Made by a program: the position numbers and the translations under genes | Assembly (NCBI GenBank): GCA_019090185.1 | Contig: JAHRWJ010000101.1 | Span: forward strand, 1-5,133 | Source: Immundisolibacteraceae bacterium | GTDB taxonomy: Bacteria > Pseudomonadota > Gammaproteobacteria > Immundisolibacterales > Immundisolibacteraceae | DNA length: 5,133 nt | Direction of reading: 5' to 3' | Shown: piece by piece, positions 1-5,133 of the stretch | Layout of the letters: the number at the start of each line of letters is the position of its first letter | Position numbering within the stretch: position 1 is the first letter of the stretch | Notes under the pieces: generated by a model | Database searches by the model: none | What the model saw: only the letters and a program-made list of their open reading frames with translations | Told to the model about the DNA's origin: nothing

Positions 1-15
1 TCAGTGCAGCGCGCT

Positions 16-42
16 GTTTGAGCGTAGCGAGTTCGCGCAAAC
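16..42. repeat. REP-like imperfect palindrome
   Basis: GTTTGAGCG (16-24) pairs with CGCGCAAAC (34-42), eight of nine positions, with a single A-G mismatch and a 9-base loop (TAGCGAGTT). No T-run follows the stem on either strand (an A-run follows on +), so it does not look like an intrinsic terminator. Its size and form resemble repetitive extragenic palindromes scattered between genes in many gammaproteobacteria. That identity is inference, because only one copy is seen here. Frame 2 through this stretch stays open to a stop at 68-70 but has no start in the window. Confidence 0.5.
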
Positions 43-84
43 CCAAAAAATTACTACCTTTGAGGGATGAGAGCGCTATTGGAG

Positions 85-109
85 TGAACTAACCCCATTT
101 AACAGGCAT
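85..109 (+). repeat. Left terminal inverted repeat of the IS3 relic
   Basis: Begins TGAACTAACCCCATTT. The TGAACTGACCCC-like tip is typical of some IS3-family elements as I recall them. It pairs imperfectly with 623-647. The exact inner limit is approximate. Confidence 0.6.
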
Positions 110-146
110 TTCAAAGGGAGGACGCTGCTTCTCAAGGAGATATTCG

Positions 147-257
147 ATGCAAGTTCGTCAGCATTACACCAAAAAATTCAAACTCGAAACAGCTCGTCAG
201 CTTTAAGAGGGAGTCAAGCCAGCATCCGTGCTTGCCCAACAGCCAGGCTTTTGGTTC
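147..257 (+). pseudogene. IS3-family OrfA, N-terminal remnant
   Basis: OrfA of IS3-family elements is the small helix-turn-helix protein that binds the IS ends and is fused by frameshifting to OrfB to make the active transposase. The ATG at 147 has a good ribosome site, AAGGAG at 135-140. It begins MQVRQHYTKKFKLETARQL, the usual orfA opening in which basic and aromatic residues precede a [K/E]FK motif. An in-frame TAA at 204-206 interrupts it, and the same frame then continues EGVKPASVLAQQPG, still orfA-like (the recognition-helix region normally reads like VAxxLGI). A second stop lies at 258-260, where the similarity ends at the deletion junction. The stop and the truncation each rule out a functional protein. 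The family call rests on motif recognition by eye. Confidence 0.72.
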
Positions 258-262
258 TAAGT

Positions 263-620
263 GCACAGCAGATGGCCATCGCCCACCGACAACCAGGTCA
301 TGGGCTGATTCATCATAGTGATCAAGGACAGATTACAGATTTATGCAGCTCAACCCTATCGGGATTTGCTGGCGCAAAACTCGATGACCCCGAGCATGTC
401 TCGTAAAAGTGGCCACTGGGACAATACAGTGGCTGGGAGCTTCTCTGCCACGCTGGAATTTGAGCTTATCCGGCTGCGGGTGTTTACAACCAAGGATATT
501 GCAACATCAGCTACCTTTGGCTTTATTGACGTGCTCTACCATCGCCAGGGGACTCATCAAAATCGAGATCACCGAACGCCGCTAGAGGTCGACTTACAAT
601 TTTTGTTTTTGCTTAATTAA
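263..620 (+). pseudogene. IS3-family OrfB transposase (DDE/rve), C-terminal remnant
   Basis: OrfB carries the DDE integrase-like catalytic core. Only its C-terminal part remains. In frame 2 (263 to about 334) it reads QMAIAHRQPGHGLIHHSDQG, holding the HSDxG motif with the second catalytic Asp. The reading then shifts to frame 0 somewhere in about 329-356 and continues YRDLLAQNSMTPSMSRK, WDNTVAGSF and LEFELIRLR, ending near RTPLEV, with the stop at 618-620. In intact relatives the last block reads WDNAVAESF and its Glu is the third catalytic residue. Here codon 435-437 is GGG (Gly), one transition from GAG. The first catalytic Asp is missing through the internal deletion. The frame-0 part is open from a GTG at 318 and could be mis-annotated as a 100-residue hypothetical protein. 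I consider it a pseudogene. Confidence 0.82.
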
Positions 621-622
621 TC

Positions 623-647
623 TGTCCGCTAAACCCCGGGTAGCTCA
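623..647 (-). repeat. Right terminal inverted repeat of the IS3 relic
   Basis: Read on the minus strand it begins TGAGCTACCCGGGGTTTA. It lies just after the stop of the orfB remnant (618-620), where an IS3 right end is expected. About half of 25 positions match the left repeat, with the outermost bases conserved. Confidence 0.6.
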
Positions 648-815
648 CTTGTCCCGCTCTCTCTATCTCTGCCTCAACGACCGGCTGCCTGGGTTTTGTC
701 TAGCGGTGCCGTCAGCGCCAATTTCAATCAGCCTACGGCAGGGCAACAAAATTCAAGTTATTACCAATTTGGCCCGACTAACTTTCAACATGACTTTAAC
801 CAGGTGAGGGGCTAA
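633..815 (+). pseudogene. Possible 3' gene remnant next to the IS relic
   Basis: Between the TAA at 630-632 and the TAA at 813-815 this frame is open for 60 codons with no ATG and no ribosome site. After a low-complexity Leu/Ser/Pro start it contains AWVLSSGAVSANFNQPTAG and ends YYQFGPTNFQHDFNQVRG. The second half is rich in Asn, Gln, Phe and Tyr and reads like the end of a real exported protein rather than random sequence. The family is unknown to me. It starts at the right end of the IS relic, so it could be the 3' part of a gene broken by the insertion, but no matching 5' part is visible in bases 1-84. Chance openness over 60 codons remains possible. Confidence 0.25.
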
Positions 816-1097
816 TTGGAAACCACTGATTTAGGGAGCCTCTGATAAGCCCAAATTTCTTACCTGCCATCTGAGGTCAGCCATTTCTGTGTGGCCTCAG
901 GGTCTCTACTGCTCGGTTGATCGCAGGTTTAGACCAGCTGATTTGCCCCCCCCCGAGTGAGGGCACCCGCCATAACGCTGAATACCGTCAAAAGCTGCTT
1001 CATTCTGCTCCCCCACGGCATTTGCGTTCAGTAACCGGGGTTTTTCGGGGGCCTCATAACTTCAATGCCATCTAGGCCATGACATTCACAAACATCC
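816..1097. other. Intergenic stretch without a supportable gene
   Basis: About 280 bases before the kinase ribosome site with no credible coding frame. It holds the hairpin at 871-900, a run of nine C at 946-954, and an imperfect direct repeat: GGAGCCTCTGATAA at 835-848 and GGGGCCTCATAA at 1048-1059, the same apart from one substitution and a 2-base gap. The GGAGCCTCTGA start is reminiscent of the ends of some IS5-type elements, but I find no matching inverted end and no transposase. It may be another decayed insertion, unproven. The kinase promoter should lie here or just upstream; I see no convincing -35/-10 pair with proper spacing. Confidence 0.4.
871..900. repeat. Inverted repeat / hairpin
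   Basis: CTGAGGTC (871-878) pairs with GGCCTCAG (893-900) over eight positions, counting one G-U pair, around a 14-base loop. No T-run follows on + and none precedes it as an A-run, so it is not a standard intrinsic terminator. It may be part of a decayed mobile element or a structured leader. The function is unknown. Confidence 0.4.
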
Positions 1098-1102
1098 TAA
1101 GG
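1098..1102 (+). promoter_or_regulatory. Ribosome binding site of the kinase gene
   Basis: TAAGG lies 8 bases before the ATG at 1111. A TTG at 1108 directly precedes the ATG in frame and would leave only 5 bases of spacing, so this site favours the ATG as the start. Confidence 0.55.
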
Positions 1103-1110
1103 CTGAGTTG

Positions 1111-3405
1111 ATGCCCCTTGCCACAGATCCAATATCCATTGCCCTGGCCTTGATAACAGCTATCTGCATCTTGCTGCTGCTCAGGTTGCGGCAAGCTCAA
1201 TCCGCCCTGGCAACAGATAAACATGATCGGCAAGCAGATCTGAAAGCTGGAGTTAAAGAAATTACCGACGCTGTTTGTGAAGGGTTAATAGATATTGATC
1301 TAATATCAGGCTGTTACGAAATTAGTAGTGGTTGGTGTCAGTCAACCGGGTATTCTGCGCAGAAGCTCCCGTCCCAAATAGCCGAAACACTTAGCCAAAT
1401 CATTCACCCCGGGGATGTCAGCCGGCTTCAGGAGGTGCTCTATCAACCTGGCGCTGGAAAAAGCGAGACCAAAATAGTAGTCGATTTTCGACTACGCCAC
1501 GCCGCTGGTAACTGGCTCTGGATGCACGGCGTCGGCAAGCTTTATTTCGACCCGGCAGGGCGGCCCCTACGGGTGATTGCCTCCCATAACGATATTACCT
1601 CGGTAAAAAAAGACCAACAGAAATTACGTAATAGCCAATCATTGGCAGGTTTTAGGGAATATCAATACAACTCTAAAACCAGAGTAATCAGCGTGAGCCC
1701 ACTCACCCATCTGAAAGACCCAGCAGAACAAAGTTCTAACTGGACCCACTCTACATTGGAGCAGATGACACACCCGGATGATGTCAATTTACTGCGGCGA
1801 ACACTGGAACTCGCCGTTGAGGAAAAACGACCGTTAACCCTCGAATTTAGGGTGATTAACCCCGATGGCCAAATCCGCAATCTAGTTGCCTATGGCGAGC
1901 AAAACGATGACAACCCCATCATCAGCAGTGGCGTGTTCCGCGACATCACCAGGCAAAAAAAAACCGAGTCACGCTATGTCGAATTTGGCAAACTGCTGGA
2001 CGGCTCTTTAACCGGACTCATCATCGCCCGTGTCGCTGACATGGCCGTGCTTTATGCCAACCAAAAATACTGCCGAGACAGCGGTTATCACATTGACGAG
2101 GTTATCGGCAGACCCTGCTTCGAGCTGATCTTGAACGGCCATGAGGCAGAGATACGGGATCGGGTATCAAACCTTAAAAACAAACAGCGGGAACAGGTCA
2201 GCTGGGATCAAATCACCACCCAATTCCATCGCAAAGACGGCAGTCACTATCCAGCTGATATCTGGGTTCAGCTATCGGAATGGGAGGGCGAAACCGTAGT
2301 CGCTGCGATGATTCTCGATATCAGCGACAAGGTAGCCGCCCAACAGGCATTGCAGCGCAGCGAGCAGAAATATCGACGGATATTCGATGCGCTACCCGAT
2401 GGCGTCTGCCTATTCAAACAAGATGACCTCACCATAGTCGACTGTAACCATGAACTGGTCACAAGCCATGGCTGGACCCTCGACGAGGTTAAAGGCAGAC
2501 CGGTTTCAATATTTACCGCGAAGCGAGAATTGCATAAACATGGCGAGGGAGTCCAACAGCTGCAAAACGGCTCCGAAAAAGTCACTGTAGAAGTCATGGA
2601 GATTCGCAAAGACAAAACCGAATTTCCGATAGAGGCCCACGTCAAGGCGATTACCATTGGCACCGAGCGTTTTGTCGTCGTCGTTGCTCGGGACATGACC
2701 GAACGCCATCGTTATGTCAAGCAACTCAAACAGCAAAAAGCCGATATTGAACAGTTCACTTTTAGTATCTCCCACGACTTAAAGACCCCTCTGGTCACAC
2801 TAGAAGGTTTTTCAGAAATCCTGGCCGAAAACCTTGCCAATAACGACATTGAGAACGCGGAACAAGACCTACGCCGGATTAATGCTGCCGCCATAAAAAT
2901 GCATGATTTACTCTCAGAATTACTTGAGTTTTCTCTCCTGCGGATCAAACCCAATACTAATAAAGCAATGGCTATGAACCTGGTTATAAATGAGGCATTA
3001 GCACTGCTTGCAGGGGAGATAGCCGCGGCTAACGCAACCATCAGAGTGGCGCCTAATCTACCGTCGGTAACCGGTGACCGAGCACGGCTGGCACAGCTTT
3101 ATCGTAACCTGATCGAAAATTCGATTAAATTTTGTCGTACCGGCGTGCCAATCAATATTGAGCTGGGATGGGATGATCAGAAACAGTGCTTTTTTGTTGA
3201 TGACAATGGCCGTGGAATTGCATCACAGTTTCAGCACCGAATTTTTGTCCTATTTGATCAACTAGACCCGGCAACCCCTGGATCGGGAATCGGCTTGGCT
3301 GAGGTCAAACGGATCATTGAAAATCACGGCGGACAAACCTGGGTTGAATCTCCCTCGCTATTAGGTGGCACTAAAATCTGTTTTTCAATCCCGGAACAGA
3401 AATGA
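1111..3405 (+). CDS. Membrane-anchored four-PAS sensor histidine kinase
   Basis: A 764-residue sensor kinase that should autophosphorylate on His and pass the phosphate to a response regulator not seen here. Residues 8-25 (IALALITAICILLLL) form one membrane helix with no periplasmic sensor loop, so sensing is probably cytoplasmic. Four PAS/PAC units follow (about 48-167, 170-284, 286-410 and 415-534). Each ends in a D-[IM]-[TS] motif at D161, D278, D403 and D528. Units 1 and 2 carry HPGDV (99-103) and HPDDV (221-225), typical of PAS_3 domains. No LOV cysteine motif or obvious haem ligand is visible, so the ligand is unknown. HisKA has SISHDLKTPL with phospho-acceptor H555 and an HDLKT phosphatase-type motif. 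HATPase_c has the N box NLIEN (666-670), G1 DDNGRG (697-702), F box IFVLFDQL (711-718) and G2 GSGIGL (724-729). The F and G2 boxes and the short ATP lid resemble the phytochrome-like kinase group. No receiver domain is fused. ATG 1111 was chosen over TTG 1108 for its ribosome-site spacing. Confidence 0.93.
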   Translation: MPLATDPISIALALITAICILLLLRLRQAQSALATDKHDRQADLKAGVKEITDAVCEGLIDIDLISGCYEISSGWCQSTGYSAQKLPSQIAETLSQIIHPGDVSRLQEVLYQPGAGKSETKIVVDFRLRHAAGNWLWMHGVGKLYFDPAGRPLRVIASHNDITSVKKDQQKLRNSQSLAGFREYQYNSKTRVISVSPLTHLKDPAEQSSNWTHSTLEQMTHPDDVNLLRRTLELAVEEKRPLTLEFRVINPDGQIRNLVAYGEQNDDNPIISSGVFRDITRQKKTESRYVEFGKLLDGSLTGLIIARVADMAVLYANQKYCRDSGYHIDEVIGRPCFELILNGHEAEIRDRVSNLKNKQREQVSWDQITTQFHRKDGSHYPADIWVQLSEWEGETVVAAMILDISDKVAAQQALQRSEQKYRRIFDALPDGVCLFKQDDLTIVDCNHELVTSHGWTLDEVKGRPVSIFTAKRELHKHGEGVQQLQNGSEKVTVEVMEIRKDKTEFPIEAHVKAITIGTERFVVVVARDMTERHRYVKQLKQQKADIEQFTFSISHDLKTPLVTLEGFSEILAENLANNDIENAEQDLRRINAAAIKMHDLLSELLEFSLLRIKPNTNKAMAMNLVINEALALLAGEIAAANATIRVAPNLPSVTGDRARLAQLYRNLIENSIKFCRTGVPINIELGWDDQKQCFFVDDNGRGIASQFQHRIFVLFDQLDPATPGSGIGLAEVKRIIENHGGQTWVESPSLLGGTKICFSIPEQK

Positions 3406-3754
3406 AAATTTGTTGTGAAATAACAGCTATCAACAATCCATCAGCAAACGCAACTAAAAAGCAGCATCAGGCCTGAAGAGCACTTAATCAAGCCCCTTGA
3501 GCATCATGTTTTCTCCGGTGAGCCTGTTTCATCGTCGCCACCCAACGTCTTACTACTTGCGTACCAGCCCTGCAACTTAGCGATCTTTTCTTGAGCGGGG
3601 TCTGGTTCATCTGTACCAGTCACGGGTTCTGCTATTGAAATCCCAGGGTAGATTCGAACGCCACTAAACTGCGGTGGAGACATATTAGAGCTGCCCACAC
3701 CACCCTATGATCACCAAGAAACCCGGTGAAATAACTGCTAACCGCATGGAATTT
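3406..3754. other. Convergent intergenic region
   Basis: It separates the ends of the kinase (+) and the beta-helix gene (-). Transcripts from both sides should end here, but no strong bidirectional terminator is seen. The inverted repeats are weak: TTGTTG/CAACAA (3410-3415, 3431-3436), TCAAG-CCC-CTTGA (3488-3500) and TCACC/GGTGA near 3710-3730, none with a proper T-run. The only coding candidate is the doubtful minus-strand frame at 3504-3698. Confidence 0.5.
3504..3698 (-). CDS. Doubtful small hypothetical protein or gene remnant
   Basis: A 64-codon frame from a GTG at 3698 (an ATG follows five codons later, at 3683), with an in-frame TAG three codons before it. No ribosome site is convincing for either start. 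The product is hydrophilic and acidic, with PQFSGVRIYPGISIAEP near the start, EPDPAQEKIAKLQGWYASS in the middle and a DDETGSPEKT tail. It has no signal peptide, membrane helix or known motif. It lies downstream of the beta-helix gene on the same strand, about 56 bases after that gene's stop, so it could be cotranscribed. The wording is fairly protein-like (GISIAEP, AKLQGW), which suggests either the tail of a decayed gene or a small real gene. I do not recognise a family. Confidence 0.27.
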   Translation of the reverse strand: MGSSNMSPPQFSGVRIYPGISIAEPVTGTDEPDPAQEKIAKLQGWYASSKTLGGDDETGSPEKT

Positions 3755-5133
3755 CTAAGGAACTCCCACCCCGCTAGGAACGCCCATCAGAATGCCCGCA
3801 CTCGCGCCATCAGTGGCCACATCAGCACCCAGTGCATTCCAGATGTACTCGGTCAGGGTTAGGTCGGTTGCAGTCCAGCGACGGATGCCAACGCCAGCCA
3901 CTTCAGAAAAATCCTTTTTAATTCGCGACTCATAAGGCCAGGGCCAGAGATCGGTTGCGGTTAGGTTTGTTGAGGTGGCACCGTCATCTAACAAAGTGCC
4001 GGTCGCCCCCACCCGTTTAATGATCGTGGGCCCGCTGGTGATAGCAGCACCGGCCTCCAGTCGAAGCGGAAATTTAACATCGCTGCCAATCGGGCTGGCC
4101 CCAAGTGCGTTTAGGCAGTTATTACCATTGGCGTCAAAACAGTCAACGTTGACTTCATCAAAACCCAAATTGCCCCCGCTATCGAGTAAAGCATTATTTT
4201 CATGGCCAATAATCAGCACGTTATTCAGGTCCAGGTCGTTGTTGCCCGCGCCATCGTTATCACGAACGCCGAAGTTCATGCGTGTCGCAGTGTTGGTCTC
4301 GGTGGTGGCAATGAGTACGTTATTAATATCGACTTCAATCAGTGCAGAGCCGCCACCGCCAGTGGCGACAGTGAGGCCATGAACTGCAGCGTTAAGCACG
4401 ACACTATCTTGTAACACGGCACTGGTGACCGATTTAGGCGGGAAACCACCATCCGCGTTAGCGACCTGAGATGAGTTACCCACCTCATATTTGTAGCCGT
4501 TACCGTGAGCAAATAAAATGATACTGCCGGTAATCGTGCTGCCGGTATTGTCATGAATGACACCAAGCACGTTGGCGTTGGCGATGTCATTTTGCGGATT
4601 GTTTACGTTCTGCACTCCCGATTCAGCATTGTATAGGGTGTAGATAGTGCCTTCCCAGTTGCCGTTAGGGGTGCCGCCCGGGGCAGAGTAAGGGATGTCG
4701 CTATCGATAACGATGACGTTTTGTAGCTGGACATCGGATGAGTTGTACGTGGCAATCGCTGCTTCTGGGTCGTTCTTGCAACCGGCCACTTCAGTGGCGC
4801 CGTTCCAACCGCCATCATGGCGTAGCACCATTCGCCGGATAATGATTTCTTCGGCATGAAAAATAGAGACGTTGTAACGTCCACCGAGGCCATAGGACCA
4901 GCTATCTTCAATCAGTATATGGTGGGTGGGTTTCCAGTTTTGTGCCTCGGTTGCGCCGCGGCCAATGGCCAGGGTAGAGAAGTTTTGGCAGTTACCCGCA
5001 CCCCGAAAAGACGACCGTAAAAATTTGATGTGGTGGCCGACGATCGAGACATTGGCACCATCGCCGCCTGTACCGCCGTTTGCGATAGGCGTGTTATTGA
5101 TTTCGTTATGCCACTTCAGGCCTTCAAATTGCA
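3755..5133 (-). CDS. Right-handed parallel beta-helix protein, C-terminal part (5' truncated)
   Basis: The frame is open from the right edge to TAG at 3755-3757, giving 458 visible residues. The ATG at 4831 is only an internal Met (residue 101), because the frame continues upstream as HAEEIIIRR and further. The sequence has the short beta-strand/turn rhythm of pectate-lyase-like helices: alternating small or hydrophobic strands with Asn/Gly/Asp turns, for example VSIVGHHIKFLRSSF, HHILIEDSWSYG, VQLQNVIVIDSDI, ALIEVDINNVLI and LDLNNVLIIGHENNAL. Such proteins are usually exported and often bind or cleave polysaccharides. No catalytic set can be assigned here, and the signal peptide would lie outside the window. 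A Cys pair in DCFDANGNNCLN may form a disulfide, supporting an extracellular site. The helix is followed by a tail (about 396-458) starting WPWPYESRIK and containing LTLTEYIWNALG. I recall similar C-terminal motifs in other bacterial beta-helix proteins. There is no LPXTG or PEP-CTERM signal. The gene converges on the kinase. Confidence 0.82.
   Translation of the reverse strand, partial: QFEGLKWHNEINNTPIANGGTGGDGANVSIVGHHIKFLRSSFRGAGNCQNFSTLAIGRGATEAQNWKPTHHILIEDSWSYGLGGRYNVSIFHAEEIIIRRMVLRHDGGWNGATEVAGCKNDPEAAIATYNSSDVQLQNVIVIDSDIPYSAPGGTPNGNWEGTIYTLYNAESGVQNVNNPQNDIANANVLGVIHDNTGSTITGSIILFAHGNGYKYEVGNSSQVANADGGFPPKSVTSAVLQDSVVLNAAVHGLTVATGGGGSALIEVDINNVLIATTETNTATRMNFGVRDNDGAGNNDLDLNNVLIIGHENNALLDSGGNLGFDEVNVDCFDANGNNCLNALGASPIGSDVKFPLRLEAGAAITSGPTIIKRVGATGTLLDDGATSTNLTATDLWPWPYESRIKKDFSEVAGVGIRRWTATDLTLTEYIWNALGADVATDGASAGILMGVPSGVGVP

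Larger units (their letters stand above)
85..647 (+). mobile_element. Internally deleted IS3-family insertion sequence relic
   Basis: A short, dead copy of an IS3-family element. The left end begins TGAACTAACCCC at 85. The reverse complement of the right end, finishing at 647, begins TGAGCTACCC; about 13 of 25 positions match, including TGA and CTA at the tips. Inside lie the start of orfA and the end of orfB, joined at about 246-263. A complete IS3-type element is usually about 1.2-1.5 kb, so most of the middle is gone, including the end of orfA, the programmed frameshift region and the first catalytic Asp of orfB. Further damage is a stop codon in orfA, a frame change in orfB and loss of the catalytic Glu. 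No clear target-site duplication flanks it (gag before, ctt after), as expected of an old insertion. The subgroup is not assigned. Retained ends could in principle still be moved by a transposase acting in trans. Confidence 0.8.

Noticed and set aside
318..620. 100-residue stand-alone protein from a GTG start
   Set aside because: It is the C-terminal end of an IS3 OrfB. The GTG is internal, has no ribosome site, and the upstream homology continues in another frame.
696..715. Possible integron attC-like core around TCTAGCGGTGCC
   Set aside because: No paired core sites or long palindrome of the expected size, and no gene cassette.
929..1021. 30-residue minus-strand frame starting MPWGSRMKQLL, with a signal-peptide-like hydrophobic run
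   Set aside because: Very short, no clear ribosome site, crosses the C9 tract, and I recognise no family. Chance or decayed element DNA is more likely.
1031..1053. GGGGTTTTTCGGGG as a terminator hairpin before the kinase
   Set aside because: The two G runs are direct copies, not complementary, so no stem forms.
1662..1880. Minus-strand frame inside the kinase gene
   Set aside because: Shadow of the strongly supported kinase reading frame. The same applies to the minus-strand frames at 2268-2696, 2506-2775 and 2712-3041.
3488..3500. Intrinsic terminator TCAAG-CCC-CTTGA between the convergent genes
   Set aside because: Only a 5-bp stem, and no T-run directly follows on either strand. Too weak to annotate as a terminator.
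3975..4382. Plus-strand frame opposite the beta-helix gene, and other frames at 4202-4414, 4339-4590 and 4603-4911
   Set aside because: Low-complexity shadows of the beta-helix coding sequence with no motif or ribosome site.
3755..4831. Complete 358-residue gene starting at the ATG at 4831
   Set aside because: The frame stays open upstream to the window edge with continuing beta-helix sequence, so this ATG is an internal Met and the gene is truncated by the window.

Overview
The window looks like a bacterial chromosome fragment, most likely from a gammaproteobacterium. This is an inference from the style of the histidine kinase, the IS3-type relic, the REP-like palindrome and the moderate base composition; no marker gene fixes the taxon. 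It carries two substantial genes that converge on each other (a sensor kinase on + and a secreted-type beta-helix protein on -). The left flank is about 1.1 kb of decayed, insertion-scarred DNA.

Region 1-1110 is mostly genomic debris. A REP-like palindrome lies at 16-42. An internally deleted IS3-family element of about 563 bp (85-647) keeps recognisable terminal inverted repeats, the 5' end of orfA and the 3' end of orfB. It has lost the middle, contains a stop codon and a frameshift, and has its catalytic Glu replaced by Gly. Directly after it, a frame without its own start (633-815) reads like a protein tail and may be a gene remnant. The rest, up to the kinase, has a hairpin, a C9 tract and an imperfect direct repeat, but no gene I can support.

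Region 1111-3405 encodes a 764-residue orphan sensor histidine kinase: one N-terminal membrane helix, four tandem PAS/PAC units, then HisKA and HATPase_c domains with all catalytic boxes intact. No response regulator is visible beside it.

Region 3406-3754 is the convergent intergenic space. It holds only weak hairpins and a doubtful 64-codon minus-strand frame. From 3755 to the right edge the minus strand carries the C-terminal 458 residues of a large protein that looks like a right-handed parallel beta-helix, with its start and any signal peptide outside the window. It ends in a distinct module with a WPWPYESRIK motif.

I see no CRISPR array, tRNA, rRNA or recognisable defence system. The kinase and beta-helix genes are convergent, so they are not an operon, and nothing in the sequence links their functions. 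I find no convincing evidence of a novel system; the most notable items are the doubly inactivated IS relic and the C-terminal module of the beta-helix protein.
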